This document shows, one piece after another, positions 41,790 through 49,859 of a stretch of DNA of 64,000 nucleotides (position 1 is the first letter of the stretch; each line of letters begins with the position of its first letter). The DNA lies in the NCBI RefSeq assembly GCF_001189235.2, contig NZ_LFIP02000011.1, positions 169,491 through 233,490 on the forward strand, written 5' to 3'. The notes below the pieces were generated by a model. It did no database searches, was not told the DNA's origin, and worked only from the letters and a program-made list of their open reading frames with translations. The position numbers and the translations under genes are program-made. The stretch is from Bradyrhizobium embrapense (GTDB lineage Bacteria; Pseudomonadota; Alphaproteobacteria; Rhizobiales; Xanthobacteraceae).

Positions 41790-42502
41790 GTCGGGCGATC
41801 CTGCGTACGATCGGCTGGCAGCGCATGAAGCCGCTCGGTGACTTCCGAGGTGGGCATCACATCTGCGTACTTGCTGGCTATATCGAACAGGTTGACGGCG
41901 TGCGAAGTCGGCGAACGATCGTAGACAGCATCGCTCGGCACGATCGATTTGAAATTCAGCGCGCATGCATCGACGACCGATGCCCGGACGCAGCCGCTTG
42001 TCGTGCAGCCGGTCACCACCAGTGAATCGATCCCGGCCCCGACGAGATATGTCGTGAGCGGGGTGCCGAAGAACGCGCTTGCCTGCGTCTTTGGCAGCAG
42101 CAGCTCTCCCGGCTCTGGAGCCACCTCGCGAACAAAGTCGTAGCCCTCGGGCGGGATCTGCATGATGGCTGGAATTTTTGCCGCGAATGCCCCCTGGTCA
42201 TGGCTGACCTTGCAGGCGACATGCGGAAATATCACCGGCCATCTTCTGCCGCGAAACAACCGCATCAGATCGGCAATCTGCGCTATGGCCTGCCAACCAG
42301 CCTCACCGCAGCTGGTTGGATATTGCTTGATCGCCTCGCGGATCGGCATCGGCCGGTCACCGACCGAGCGGTACTGCACGTCAATCACCAGCAGCGCGGG
42401 CCGCTTGCCGAATCCAGCCGCGCCACCCAATCCTGCGATCGCGTAGGTCTCGCGCTCTTCGAGCGGTATCACCCTGTCCCAGGGCTGCGCTTTGCCGATC
42501 AT
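41786..42502 (-). CDS. nicF: Maleamate amidohydrolase
   Basis: An isochorismatase-fold amidase of 238 residues that turns maleamate into maleate and ammonia. The catalytic residues are Asp41 (LVIDVQ), Lys138 (LLPKTQASAF) and Cys171 (GCTTSGCVRA). It overlaps nicD by 4 nt and follows the monooxygenase gene by about 30 nt. Close relatives act on N-carbamoylsarcosine, so the call relies on the operon. The N terminus is about 30 residues longer than in NicF of Pseudomonas. Confidence 0.8.
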   Translation of the reverse strand: MIGKAQPWDRVIPLEERETYAIAGLGGAAGFGKRPALLVIDVQYRSVGDRPMPIREAIKQYPTSCGEAGWQAIAQIADLMRLFRGRRWPVIFPHVACKVSHDQGAFAAKIPAIMQIPPEGYDFVREVAPEPGELLLPKTQASAFFGTPLTTYLVGAGIDSLVVTGCTTSGCVRASVVDACALNFKSIVPSDAVYDRSPTSHAVNLFDIASKYADVMPTSEVTERLHALPADRTQDRPT

Positions 42503-42533
42503 CCTTGTGCACCGGTGCTCGTGGGGAGAGATG

Positions 42534-43745
42534 TCAATGAAGAGGAATGGCGGTCGCGTCGTACTGGTAGATCCAGTCGTAACGAGCGGCGGTCGCTTCC
42601 GGCGCCCACTGCGTCCTGATGTAGTCTCCCGCCGTTTCGGCCCTGGATAGCGCCGGGTTATGAAAGATCGGCAGCATCCCAGCCGCGGAGTTCACAACCC
42701 TGGTTGTGCGATCCAGGCGCAGGCTTTGATATGTCTGGAAAGCTCTCGCAGGATCGCTTGGGTGCTGCTCGAGGCACCGGGCGAGAACGGAGGCGTCCTC
42801 CAACGCCATGTTCACTCCCTGACCGAGATATGGCAGCATGGAGTGGCACGCATCTCCAAGAAGCGTGACCCGTCCTTGCGACCAACCAGCCAGCGTGGGC
42901 CGCACGAACAGGCCCCATTTGTGAAGGCTTTCGACGTTGCTGACGAGCGCGATGATGTCGGGATGCCAGCCCACGAAGTCCTTCAGGCACTCCTCGACAG
43001 ACCCCTTCTCCGACCAGGATTCCAGGAGCCAGTCGTTGCGATCGACCTGCCCCGAGAACGTCATCAATTCCGTGTTCTGCCAGCGGACCGGATATGCCGT
43101 GACATGTGCGTTCGGCCCAATCCATGTCGACACCACGGGCTCGCGCTGATGCGGCTCGAGGCGGTCGACCGGCACAAGACCACGCCAGGCGATTGCGTTG
43201 GTGTACTGGCTTTCGATCTGGCCGATCAGCCCGGTTCGGACCTTCGAATGCGAACCGTCGGCGCCGATCAGCGCCCGACCTTCGATCTCGCGGCCGTCCG
43301 CGAGCCGGGCCAAAACTCCGTCCCGGCTCTGGCTGAATCCGACAACATGGGCGTTCAGATGGATGGCGTCCGCCTTCGCGCGCCGTACGCCGTCGACAAG
43401 GATCTTCAACAGGTGCGCGCGCAGCAGAAGGTAGGGCTGGTTGCGGGCTGCGTCGGTGCTCCGGTCATACAGGGACCACGTTTCACCGGTGTTCCAGAGC
43501 CGGATGGAACGTCGCTCGGCCGCGATGCAATTTTGTTCGACTTGCTCGGCGAGGCCGAGATCGCGAAGTACGCGCACACCGTTCATGGAGACCCAAAGAC
43601 CGGCGCCGACTTCACGCAACTCGGACGCCTGCTCGAAAACGTCGCAATCGATGCCGCGTCGGAGCAGCGATAAGGCCATCGCCAAGCCGCCGATGCCCGC
43701 GCCCGCAATCAAGACGCTCGTTCTTTTGACCTGATCAATACTCAT
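42534..43745 (-). CDS. nicC: FAD monooxygenase, probable 6-hydroxynicotinate 3-monooxygenase
   Basis: A group A flavin monooxygenase (403 residues): GAGIGG dinucleotide motif at 15-20, the RAHLLKIL helix, GADGSHSKVR (DG motif) and GDACHSMLPYLGQGVNMALE (GD motif). The ending YDWIYQYDA occurs in salicylate and 6-hydroxynicotinate hydroxylases. In this operon it should hydroxylate and decarboxylate 6-hydroxynicotinate to 2,5-dihydroxypyridine. GGAGG precedes the ATG at 43745. A related substrate such as another hydroxypyridine acid cannot be excluded. Confidence 0.75.
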   Translation of the reverse strand: MSIDQVKRTSVLIAGAGIGGLAMALSLLRRGIDCDVFEQASELREVGAGLWVSMNGVRVLRDLGLAEQVEQNCIAAERRSIRLWNTGETWSLYDRSTDAARNQPYLLLRAHLLKILVDGVRRAKADAIHLNAHVVGFSQSRDGVLARLADGREIEGRALIGADGSHSKVRTGLIGQIESQYTNAIAWRGLVPVDRLEPHQREPVVSTWIGPNAHVTAYPVRWQNTELMTFSGQVDRNDWLLESWSEKGSVEECLKDFVGWHPDIIALVSNVESLHKWGLFVRPTLAGWSQGRVTLLGDACHSMLPYLGQGVNMALEDASVLARCLEQHPSDPARAFQTYQSLRLDRTTRVVNSAAGMLPIFHNPALSRAETAGDYIRTQWAPEATAARYDWIYQYDATAIPLH

Positions 43746-43783
43746 GATACCTCCAAAAAGTAGCTGCGCCGTCTCGCGCGGTT

Positions 43784-44263
43784 TCAAGCGGCATCCTGCC
43801 GGCGCGCAAGGCTCTTCACGGCTTCGAAAATCTTGGTGTAACCGGTGCAGCGGCAAAGATTGCCGTCGAGATAGTGCCGGATTTCAGCGTCTGTCGGGTG
43901 TGGCGTCGTCTCCAAGAGCGCCGTGACTGCCATGATGAACCCGGGCGTGCAGAAGCCGCACTGCAGACCGCCATGAAGCACGAACGCCTCCTGGATCCGG
44001 GATAGTCCGTCTGGTGGGGTCACACCCTCGATTGTGGTGACCGCGCGCCGGTCCACATCGACCGCGAGCGTTGTGCAGCTCGAGATCGGTTCACCGTCAA
44101 GAAGGACCGTGCAAGCGCCGCATACTTCCATGTCGCAGGAACGTTTCGTTCCCCTGAGGCCCAAACGATCTCGGATGAGGTCGATCAGGAGCACATGGGC
44201 CGGGACGTCGACGGCAATCGTCTTGCCGTTCAGCGAGAACGAGATAGCCAATACCTGTGTCAT
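43784..44263 (-). CDS. 2Fe-2S subunit of the molybdenum hydroxylase
   Basis: A 159-residue electron-transfer subunit of a xanthine-dehydrogenase-family enzyme. The plant-type cluster ligands are Cys43, Cys48, Cys51 and Cys63 (CDMEVCGAC...C), and the second cluster is held by Cys102, Cys105, Cys137 and Cys139 (CGFC...CRC). Its start overlaps the FAD-subunit stop (ATGA). It corresponds to NicA in function. Expected to pass electrons from the Mo centre to FAD. Confidence 0.88.
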   Translation of the reverse strand: MTQVLAISFSLNGKTIAVDVPAHVLLIDLIRDRLGLRGTKRSCDMEVCGACTVLLDGEPISSCTTLAVDVDRRAVTTIEGVTPPDGLSRIQEAFVLHGGLQCGFCTPGFIMAVTALLETTPHPTDAEIRHYLDGNLCRCTGYTKIFEAVKSLARRQDAA

Positions 44264-45135
44264 TTCGGCCAGCTCCCGCCGGCGATGATCGCCTCATCGG
44301 CGTTACGCAGAAGAAGCACGCCTGCAAGGTGACGCTTGTAATCGGCCCCGCCATGTCGATCGGCGTTGACTTCGAGCTGATCCAAGGCTGCGGGAAGAGC
44401 TGTCTCAATCGCCCGACGGGCCTCTGCTACCGCTACGTTTCGGAGGGCACCCTCGACGATCGTCAAAGGCTGTGGCCGCGAACCAAGCGCGCCGACCCGC
44501 ACACGGGCGCTCGTGATCGTGCTCCTGCCGGGATTCAGTGACCAGGCCATCGCGACGTTAACGGAAGGCCTCTCACCATGCTTGAACCGGCGATAGGTTA
44601 CGGGTCCTGCGGGCCGCGGGAACACGATCACTCTCAGCAGCTCGTCAGGCTCGCGCACCGTTTCCATTTCGCTTCGGATGAAATCATCAGCGTAAACTTC
44701 ACGCGTCCCCCGGGATCCCTCGAGCACCAGCCGTGCGTTGAGAGCGGCGAGCATCGTCGGCGGATCGGCGTGAGGCTCTCCGAAGCAGAGATTGCCGCCG
44801 ATTGTCCCAACGTTCCGGACCCTGATGTTTGCGACCTCGGCGCAGAGCGACGCAAGCGCCGGCACGTGCTCGCGGATAACGGGATCGCCGCTGATCTTTC
44901 TGTGCGTGCAGCGCGCGCCGATCTCGATCTCGTTCATGCCGTTGACGGCAATGCAATCGAGCCCGGGGATACCCTTGATGTCGATGAGGCGGTCTATACG
45001 GATGACGCGCATTTTCAGCGCGAGCAGCAATTCGGTGCCGCCGGCGTAGAACATACCGTCCCCGGAATCGCCGACGGCACGCACGGCGTCGGCAATCGTC
45101 GAAGGCCGCTCGAATTGGAAGGGTGACGGCAGCAT
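44260..45135 (-). CDS. FAD subunit of the molybdenum hydroxylase
   Basis: A 291-residue medium subunit with the FAD motifs YAGGTELLLALK (about 30-41) and NVGTIGGNLCFGEPHADP (about 107-124). Pseudomonas NicAB lacks a subunit of this type and uses cytochromes, so the enzyme here is of the three-subunit xanthine-dehydrogenase layout. Position between CoxG and the 2Fe-2S gene, with overlaps, shows co-translation. Confidence 0.88.
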   Translation of the reverse strand: MLPSPFQFERPSTIADAVRAVGDSGDGMFYAGGTELLLALKMRVIRIDRLIDIKGIPGLDCIAVNGMNEIEIGARCTHRKISGDPVIREHVPALASLCAEVANIRVRNVGTIGGNLCFGEPHADPPTMLAALNARLVLEGSRGTREVYADDFIRSEMETVREPDELLRVIVFPRPAGPVTYRRFKHGERPSVNVAMAWSLNPGRSTITSARVRVGALGSRPQPLTIVEGALRNVAVAEARRAIETALPAALDQLEVNADRHGGADYKRHLAGVLLLRNADEAIIAGGSWPK

Positions 45136-45137
45136 GA

Positions 45138-45587
45138 TCAGGCCGCGCCCAGCATTTCTTTGAGTCGCTTCTCGAACTCTTCGAAGTTCTGATCGACCCG
45201 GCGTTTGATGATGCCGAACCCCATGCTCGCGAGCCGGCCCTGCACGTCGACTTTCGCGTCCACGGCAAATGTGGATCCAGAACCGGCCTGCGTGACGGTT
45301 ACGTCGAGGACAACGGCCAGCCGCGTTCCTGTGATCTTGTCGCGGCCCGTAGCGCGGGTACGCACGTGAGACGGCTCGGTAATCGATTCAACGATGATGT
45401 CAGCCGGCACTTCGAGCTTGAAAGGACCGATCTTCTGCTTGACGGTCGCTTTGTAGGTTGCAAGCCGCTGGATTTCCTCGACGCTTTCGCACCCGGGAAT
45501 GCAGCTCGATATGCGTGGAACGTCGAGCAGCGTGCTCCAAAGCTGCGCCGGGGTCGCCGGCACCGCCATTGACATGTTGAATTCCAT
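45138..45587 (-). CDS. CoxG-type SRPBCC protein
   Basis: A 149-residue START/SRPBCC protein like CoxG of CO dehydrogenase clusters, beginning MEFNMSMAVPATPAQLWSTL, with CIPGCESVEEI and FGIIKRRVDQNFEEF. CoxG in Oligotropha anchors its molybdenum enzyme to the membrane. Encoded directly between the Mo and FAD subunits (gaps of 2-4 nt), it probably recruits or matures this hydroxylase at the membrane, which would suit electron delivery to the respiratory chain. Confidence 0.8.
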   Translation of the reverse strand: MEFNMSMAVPATPAQLWSTLLDVPRISSCIPGCESVEEIQRLATYKATVKQKIGPFKLEVPADIIVESITEPSHVRTRATGRDKITGTRLAVVLDVTVTQAGSGSTFAVDAKVDVQGRLASMGFGIIKRRVDQNFEEFEKRLKEMLGAA

Positions 45588-45591
45588 GAAT

Positions 45592-47850
45592 TCAGTTCCT
45601 CTTCCGGAGTGCGCGCCACACTTTTTCGGGTGTCATCGGCAGATTGGTTATTCGGACGCCGTAGGCGGCGAACAGCGCGTTGGCGATCGCCGGAGCGACC
45701 GGCAGGATTGCTCCCTCGCCCATTCCTTTGGCGCCGCCAGCCCCGGGGCCGTCGCCGTTTTCGACAAGTATCGTGTCGAACGAGGGCGGCACGTCGGTGA
45801 TCCGCGGTATCGAATAATCGATCGGAGTCGCGTTGACGGGTTGCCCGTCCTCGAACTCGAGCGCCTCGTGAAGCGCGTGACCGAGCCCCATGACAGCGGC
45901 GCCCTCATCCTGACCTTCCGCGGCGAGGCGATTGATCACACGGCCGACGTCGGCGGCGCTGGCGTACCGAGGCACACGGATCTCGCCGGTTTCCTCATCG
46001 ACCACGATCTCTGCGAGACCTGCGGCTGTCTCCCAGAACAGAGGTGACTCCGCCAGGGAGCCTTTCTTCGAGCGCGGCGTGATGGCACCGCGGCCGACGA
46101 CTTCTCCCGAATCGACACCCAGACTGCGGTGAAATATCTGATGGAAAGTGAGAACGTCTGGACCGGTCGAGACGCCTCCCTCGACGAGTGACAGTCCGTC
46201 GCGGGGAAGCTCCCAGACCTCTGCAACCATGTCGATAATCTGATCGGCTGCGTCGAGAGCGGCGCTCTCGACAGAGAGGCCGACGACGACGGTCGAGCGG
46301 CTCGCGCCGGTACCCCAGTCGTAAGGAGCGACCGCTGTATCCGAGCGCAGGACGGTGACCGCAGACACCTTCTGCTTCAATGTCTGCGCCGCGATTTGGG
46401 CCATCGTCGCGTGCGCGCCCTGACCAACCTCGATGCTGGAGACCGCAACGAGAATCGACCCATCGATCTTGAGGCGCACGATCGCGTTGCTGATCGGCGT
46501 ATTCGCCGGATCGGTTGCGGCAAGCGCCAATCCTTGCGCCTTGCGGTTGGAGGGTTGCGCGTCCGGCGCGAACGACCGCCTCACCCGGCCGATCAACTCG
46601 CTCATGTCCATGTCGAGCGCGCGCAGGTCGGGGCGGATGCGCTCGCCACGGGAGGCCAGGTTCAGCATGCGGAACTCGGTCGGGTCCATGCCGATTGCCG
46701 CAGCCACATTGTCCATGTGCGATTCCTTGGCCCAAACCGCCTGTGGGCCACCGATTGAGCGGAACGCCGCGCCAGGGACGGTGTTCGTGTAAACCGCACA
46801 TGCTTCGAGCCGCATGTTCGGCACCACGTATGGGCCCATGATGCGGTTCGCCGATTTCGTGGCGACTGCTGAGCCCGTATCTGAGTACGCTCCGCCGTCG
46901 AGCAGAAGCCTGGCGCTCTTCGCGAGGATCCGTCCGTTGGCATCGACCGCGGTGCGAATCGTGATGTCAGCGCCGAGCCTTCGGCAGGTGAGCATCGATT
47001 CAGCCATGGATTGAGCCACCCGAACCGGGCGGCGCACCTTCCAGGACGCGGCGGCGACCAACGGCTCGATCTTGACGGATGCCTTGCCGCCGAATCCGCC
47101 GCCAACGAACGGGACGATCACGCGGACCTTGGCCAGCGCCAGGCCGAACAGCCTGGAGAGCACCTTCTGAACCGCGGTCGGCGTCTGCGCACCTGCCCAG
47201 ACCGTCAGGGAGTCTCCCTGGAAGTCGGCGATGACAGCATGCGGCTCCATCGCGAAATGCGAGATTGCCGGAAACGTGAAGTGGTCCTCGTGAACGTACG
47301 CCGCGACCGCCTCCGCAGCTTCAACATCTCCGACGTTGTTCCTGTAAGTGTGGAAGATGTTGCTGCCCGGTGTCGGCCTGGCGCCGCCCTTGAAGTAGAA
47401 GTCTTCGAGGTTTTCATGATGCTCATGGATGAGCGGCGCATCCGCCATCATCGCTTCACGGATGGTCGTTGCGTGCGGGAGTTCGTCGTACGCGATGTCC
47501 ACAAGCTCCGCGGCGGCTTCGGCGATCTCGATAGTCTCAGCGATCACCACGGCGACCGGCTCGCCCACATACCGGACCCGGTCGATTGCCATGATCGGCC
47601 GGTCCTTAAGCACGACACCCCAGCAACCGAACGAGACGACATCCGCTCCGATGAGCACGTCGACGACGCCGGGTACGGACCTGGCGACGCTCACGTCAAT
47701 CGACGAGATGCGCGCGTGAGGAGCCGGCGAACGAACCACAAAGCCGTGCAGCATCCCCGGGATCACGAGGTCGGTAACGTATTCTGCCCGCCCCGTAACC
47801 TTCTCGATGAGGTCGGGTCGTACGGCACTCATGCTGTCAGTCACCGACAT
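45592..47850 (-). CDS. Molybdopterin-binding large subunit, probable nicotinate hydroxylase
   Basis: A 752-residue catalytic subunit of the xanthine dehydrogenase family, carrying the Mo-molybdopterin centre that hydroxylates a ring carbon using water. Seen are GRAEYVTDLVIPGMLHGFVV near the N terminus, GGGFGGK (Mo-cofactor region), PGAAFRSIGGPQAVWAKESH, VEVGQGAHATMAQIAA-like segment and near the end GAKGMGEGAILP with the catalytic Glu. First gene of the operon, divergent from the MarR gene. The substrate is inferred as nicotinate from the downstream genes; another pyridine is possible. Confidence 0.82.
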   Translation of the reverse strand: MSVTDSMSAVRPDLIEKVTGRAEYVTDLVIPGMLHGFVVRSPAPHARISSIDVSVARSVPGVVDVLIGADVVSFGCWGVVLKDRPIMAIDRVRYVGEPVAVVIAETIEIAEAAAELVDIAYDELPHATTIREAMMADAPLIHEHHENLEDFYFKGGARPTPGSNIFHTYRNNVGDVEAAEAVAAYVHEDHFTFPAISHFAMEPHAVIADFQGDSLTVWAGAQTPTAVQKVLSRLFGLALAKVRVIVPFVGGGFGGKASVKIEPLVAAASWKVRRPVRVAQSMAESMLTCRRLGADITIRTAVDANGRILAKSARLLLDGGAYSDTGSAVATKSANRIMGPYVVPNMRLEACAVYTNTVPGAAFRSIGGPQAVWAKESHMDNVAAAIGMDPTEFRMLNLASRGERIRPDLRALDMDMSELIGRVRRSFAPDAQPSNRKAQGLALAATDPANTPISNAIVRLKIDGSILVAVSSIEVGQGAHATMAQIAAQTLKQKVSAVTVLRSDTAVAPYDWGTGASRSTVVVGLSVESAALDAADQIIDMVAEVWELPRDGLSLVEGGVSTGPDVLTFHQIFHRSLGVDSGEVVGRGAITPRSKKGSLAESPLFWETAAGLAEIVVDEETGEIRVPRYASAADVGRVINRLAAEGQDEGAAVMGLGHALHEALEFEDGQPVNATPIDYSIPRITDVPPSFDTILVENGDGPGAGGAKGMGEGAILPVAPAIANALFAAYGVRITNLPMTPEKVWRALRKRN

Positions 47851-47939
47851 GCTCGGATCCGGGGTGCGAGGTCACAGCCGAATGGTCAGGAAGCCTGCGC
47901 GGCTCCTCCCCAGGGGCAATACTCAACCTCTACCCCAAT

Positions 47940-47980
47940 TATCACTCGTATGCAAGCGCTACACTCGTATACGAGTGATA
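47940..47980. promoter_or_regulatory. Large dyad, candidate MarR operator of the pyridine operon
   Basis: TATCACTCGTAT (47940-47951) and its exact complement ATACGAGTGATA (47969-47980) flank the region; the right part also forms a 16-bp perfect palindrome CACTCGTATACGAGTG (47962-47977). So three copies of the half-site CACTCGTA lie 90 nt before the Mo-subunit start and 156 nt before the MarR start. The layout is that of a MarR operator covering a divergent promoter. Confidence 0.75.
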
Positions 47981-48135
47981 GCCCTACCCGCCGGACGGAT
48001 AGGGCTCGCGGTCGGACGGCATGGATTCTTGGGGGCAACGAATGTACACAAATGATCAACTCGGAACTTCCAAGGCCGAGCCATCCAGCTTTGTTCAGCC
48101 GAGCCACGGGCAAGTGCCGCAAGAGGACGAAAATC

Positions 48136-48603
48136 GTGCAACCGAAAACCAGGACGGCTCCGACGGAGAAGCCGAAAGAGGCCGCACAATCTTACAGGTT
48201 GGACGATGCACCAGGATTCCTGTTGCGCGTCGCGCTCCGTACCCACACATCGATCTTTGTCGCGAAAATGATCGAAGAACTGACCCCACCCCAATTCTCG
48301 ACGCTGGCGAAACTGAGGGAAGTCGGATCATGTTCTCAAAATCACCTGGGGCGACTGATCCACTATGATTCAGCAACGATCACTGGCGTCATCAATCGCC
48401 TCAAATCGCGCGGGCTGATCAAGAGCTCCAAGGATCCTTTGGATCCACGACGACGGCAGATCGAATTAACGGACAAAGGGAGGCGGACGGCGGACGCTGC
48501 GATCGAGACCATTGCTGAGATTTCCGGCGAGACATTTGCCCCGTTGACGAGGGAAGAATTTCGGACTCTGACCGAGATTCTCAAGAAAATCATACGCCGC
48601 TGA
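48136..48603 (+). CDS. MarR-family regulator of the pyridine operon
   Basis: A 155-residue winged-helix regulator (from GTG 48136, AGAGGA 8 nt upstream; ATG 48052 would add 28 residues). Seen are PPQFSTLAKLREVGSCSQNH, LGRLIHYDSATITGVINRLK (recognition helix) and the wing KDPLDPRRRQIELTDKGRRT. In Pseudomonas the nic genes are repressed by the MarR-type NicR, which responds to 6-hydroxynicotinate; by position this is its counterpart. Probably autoregulated through the shared dyad. Confidence 0.82.
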   Translation: MQPKTRTAPTEKPKEAAQSYRLDDAPGFLLRVALRTHTSIFVAKMIEELTPPQFSTLAKLREVGSCSQNHLGRLIHYDSATITGVINRLKSRGLIKSSKDPLDPRRRQIELTDKGRRTADAAIETIAEISGETFAPLTREEFRTLTEILKKIIRR

Positions 48604-48671
48604 GCCCCACAGCGCTGAGCCGGCCGACAAGCTGATCCCGTAGACGCTTCAACCGCCGCCGAGCAAAAAAT

Positions 48672-48691
48672 GGCCCGGCACAAGCCGGGCC
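48672..48691 (-). terminator. Hairpin with T run on the minus strand
   Basis: An 8-bp stem GGCCCGGC / GCCGGGCC, loop ACAA, preceded on the plus strand by AAAAAA, so on the minus strand the stem is followed by ATTTTTTG. A classical terminator in the minus direction. The gene it ends is unclear; the hypothetical gene at 49026-49349 is the only candidate. Confidence 0.65.
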
Positions 48692-48706
48692 AAGTCCAGG
48701 GAGGAA

Positions 48707-48728
48707 GCGAAGGATGTGGATCCTTCGC
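48707..48728 (+). terminator. Second perfect hairpin after the MarR gene
   Basis: GCGAAGGAT / ATCCTTCGC, 9 bp with a 4-nt loop, 15 nt beyond the first hairpin. No T run on either strand. It may work with its neighbour to stop MarR transcripts. Confidence 0.4.
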
Positions 48729-49025
48729 AAACGCCGAACGCGGATATCGATCGAAGACAGCCCAACGAACGATCTCAGCGACAGAACTATCCGGTATGCC
48801 GCCCGGCATTTTCTGCTGAAGAAGGCGGAACTGCGCTAGCTTCCGGCATTTTCGCGTGACAAGGCCAGGATGAGCCACATCGGCACGCGCCATGCTGCAT
48901 GAACCTGGGACCAGTCGGTCGATAGCCGACGACGACCCGATCACAACAATTGATCGAGCCCATCACCGACCATCTTTCGAATGCCGGCTTCATCGCACGA
49001 TCGATCGACGCCGTTCCCTGAGCGG

Positions 49026-49349
49026 CTATCCCGCGCGCCTGCGCAGGGCGCGGACGATTTTTGTCCTGAAGCGCGCGAGATCGAACAGCAATCTAGGGAC
49101 TCTCCTGATCGCAATCGCTTTACCCACGATCGCGAGCCGCAGAACGCGGACCAATCTAGCCAGGCCCAATTCCATGAATGCTTGCCGGACATGTGGCTGG
49201 TCGGCGATCGAAAGCATATTGTCCGCTACAACGATGCACGATCTGAGCTCGGGTTTCTTCTGCAGAACAAAGTCACGGCCTGCCGCCGCGAACTCCAGTT
49301 CCTGAGCGCTCAGGGATATGCTGAAGACAGTTCGATTATCCTCCGCCAT
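49026..49349 (-). CDS. Hypothetical protein (107 aa)
   Basis: A 107-residue frame beginning MAEDNRTVFSISLSAQELEF, with VLQKKPELRSCIVVADNMLS and an arginine-rich helical end (LVRVLRLAIVGKAIAIRRVP). GGGGG lies about 9 nt before the ATG. Third-position GC is high enough for coding. I recognise no family. Confidence 0.4.
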   Translation of the reverse strand: MAEDNRTVFSISLSAQELEFAAAGRDFVLQKKPELRSCIVVADNMLSIADQPHVRQAFMELGLARLVRVLRLAIVGKAIAIRRVPRLLFDLARFRTKIVRALRRRAG

Positions 49350-49859
49350 ATTCAATTGCCCCCGAACGATCGCCCGGCGCCGCCTTCGGTCTTTCGATGA
49401 TTCAGCCTGCGCGGCCTGGCTTTCGCCTTCCAATCGGCAACACGTCCGTGCCGGCTTTCTGCGAAACAGTTCCTTGCTAGCATCGGGGGTCGCGGCATTT
49501 TCTGGCGAAAACCCTTGCGGACAACCGTGAAAGCGCGATCGGCGGAGCCGATTGACGCGGGAACGCGGCATTTTCCACCGTCGGGGCGGTGCGCGGTCTG
49601 GCGCCGCGAGACGCGTCTTGTCCCCAGCACGTTGAGCCTTCCAGCTGCTTTCCCCATCGCGGAGCCCGGCGATGAGCGGCCGTGACAGTCATCATCCGGG
49701 AAGGAACGAGGCTAACCCGCGGGATCAGATTCTTGCTTCCTCGCGTTACTTTTCGGTGACGAGCATTTCCCCGAGCGCTATCGTCACCCGGACTCCAGGC
49801 GCGCCCCTTATCTCCGCCTCCTGAATTGCGGGAGCCGTAGCCAATAACGAGCGAGTTCG
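49350..49859. other. Intergenic region upstream of the AraC gene
   Basis: About 510 nt with no believable frame. It carries two more copies of GGCATTTTC (49494 and 49567) and presumably the AraC promoter. No clear dyad was found near 49860. Confidence 0.4.

Larger units (their letters stand above)
48604..49025. other. Intergenic region with hairpins and short repeats
   Basis: About 420 nt. It contains two perfect hairpins (listed) and two copies of GGCATTTTC at 48805 and 48845. The open frames run through the hairpins and do not look coding. Confidence 0.4.

Noticed and set aside
46761..46785. Exact GGAAC-N17-GTT match
   Set aside because: It lies inside the coding sequence of the molybdenum subunit and on the opposite strand to it, with no gene behind it. 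It shows that single matches occur by chance, so only sites directly upstream of genes were used.
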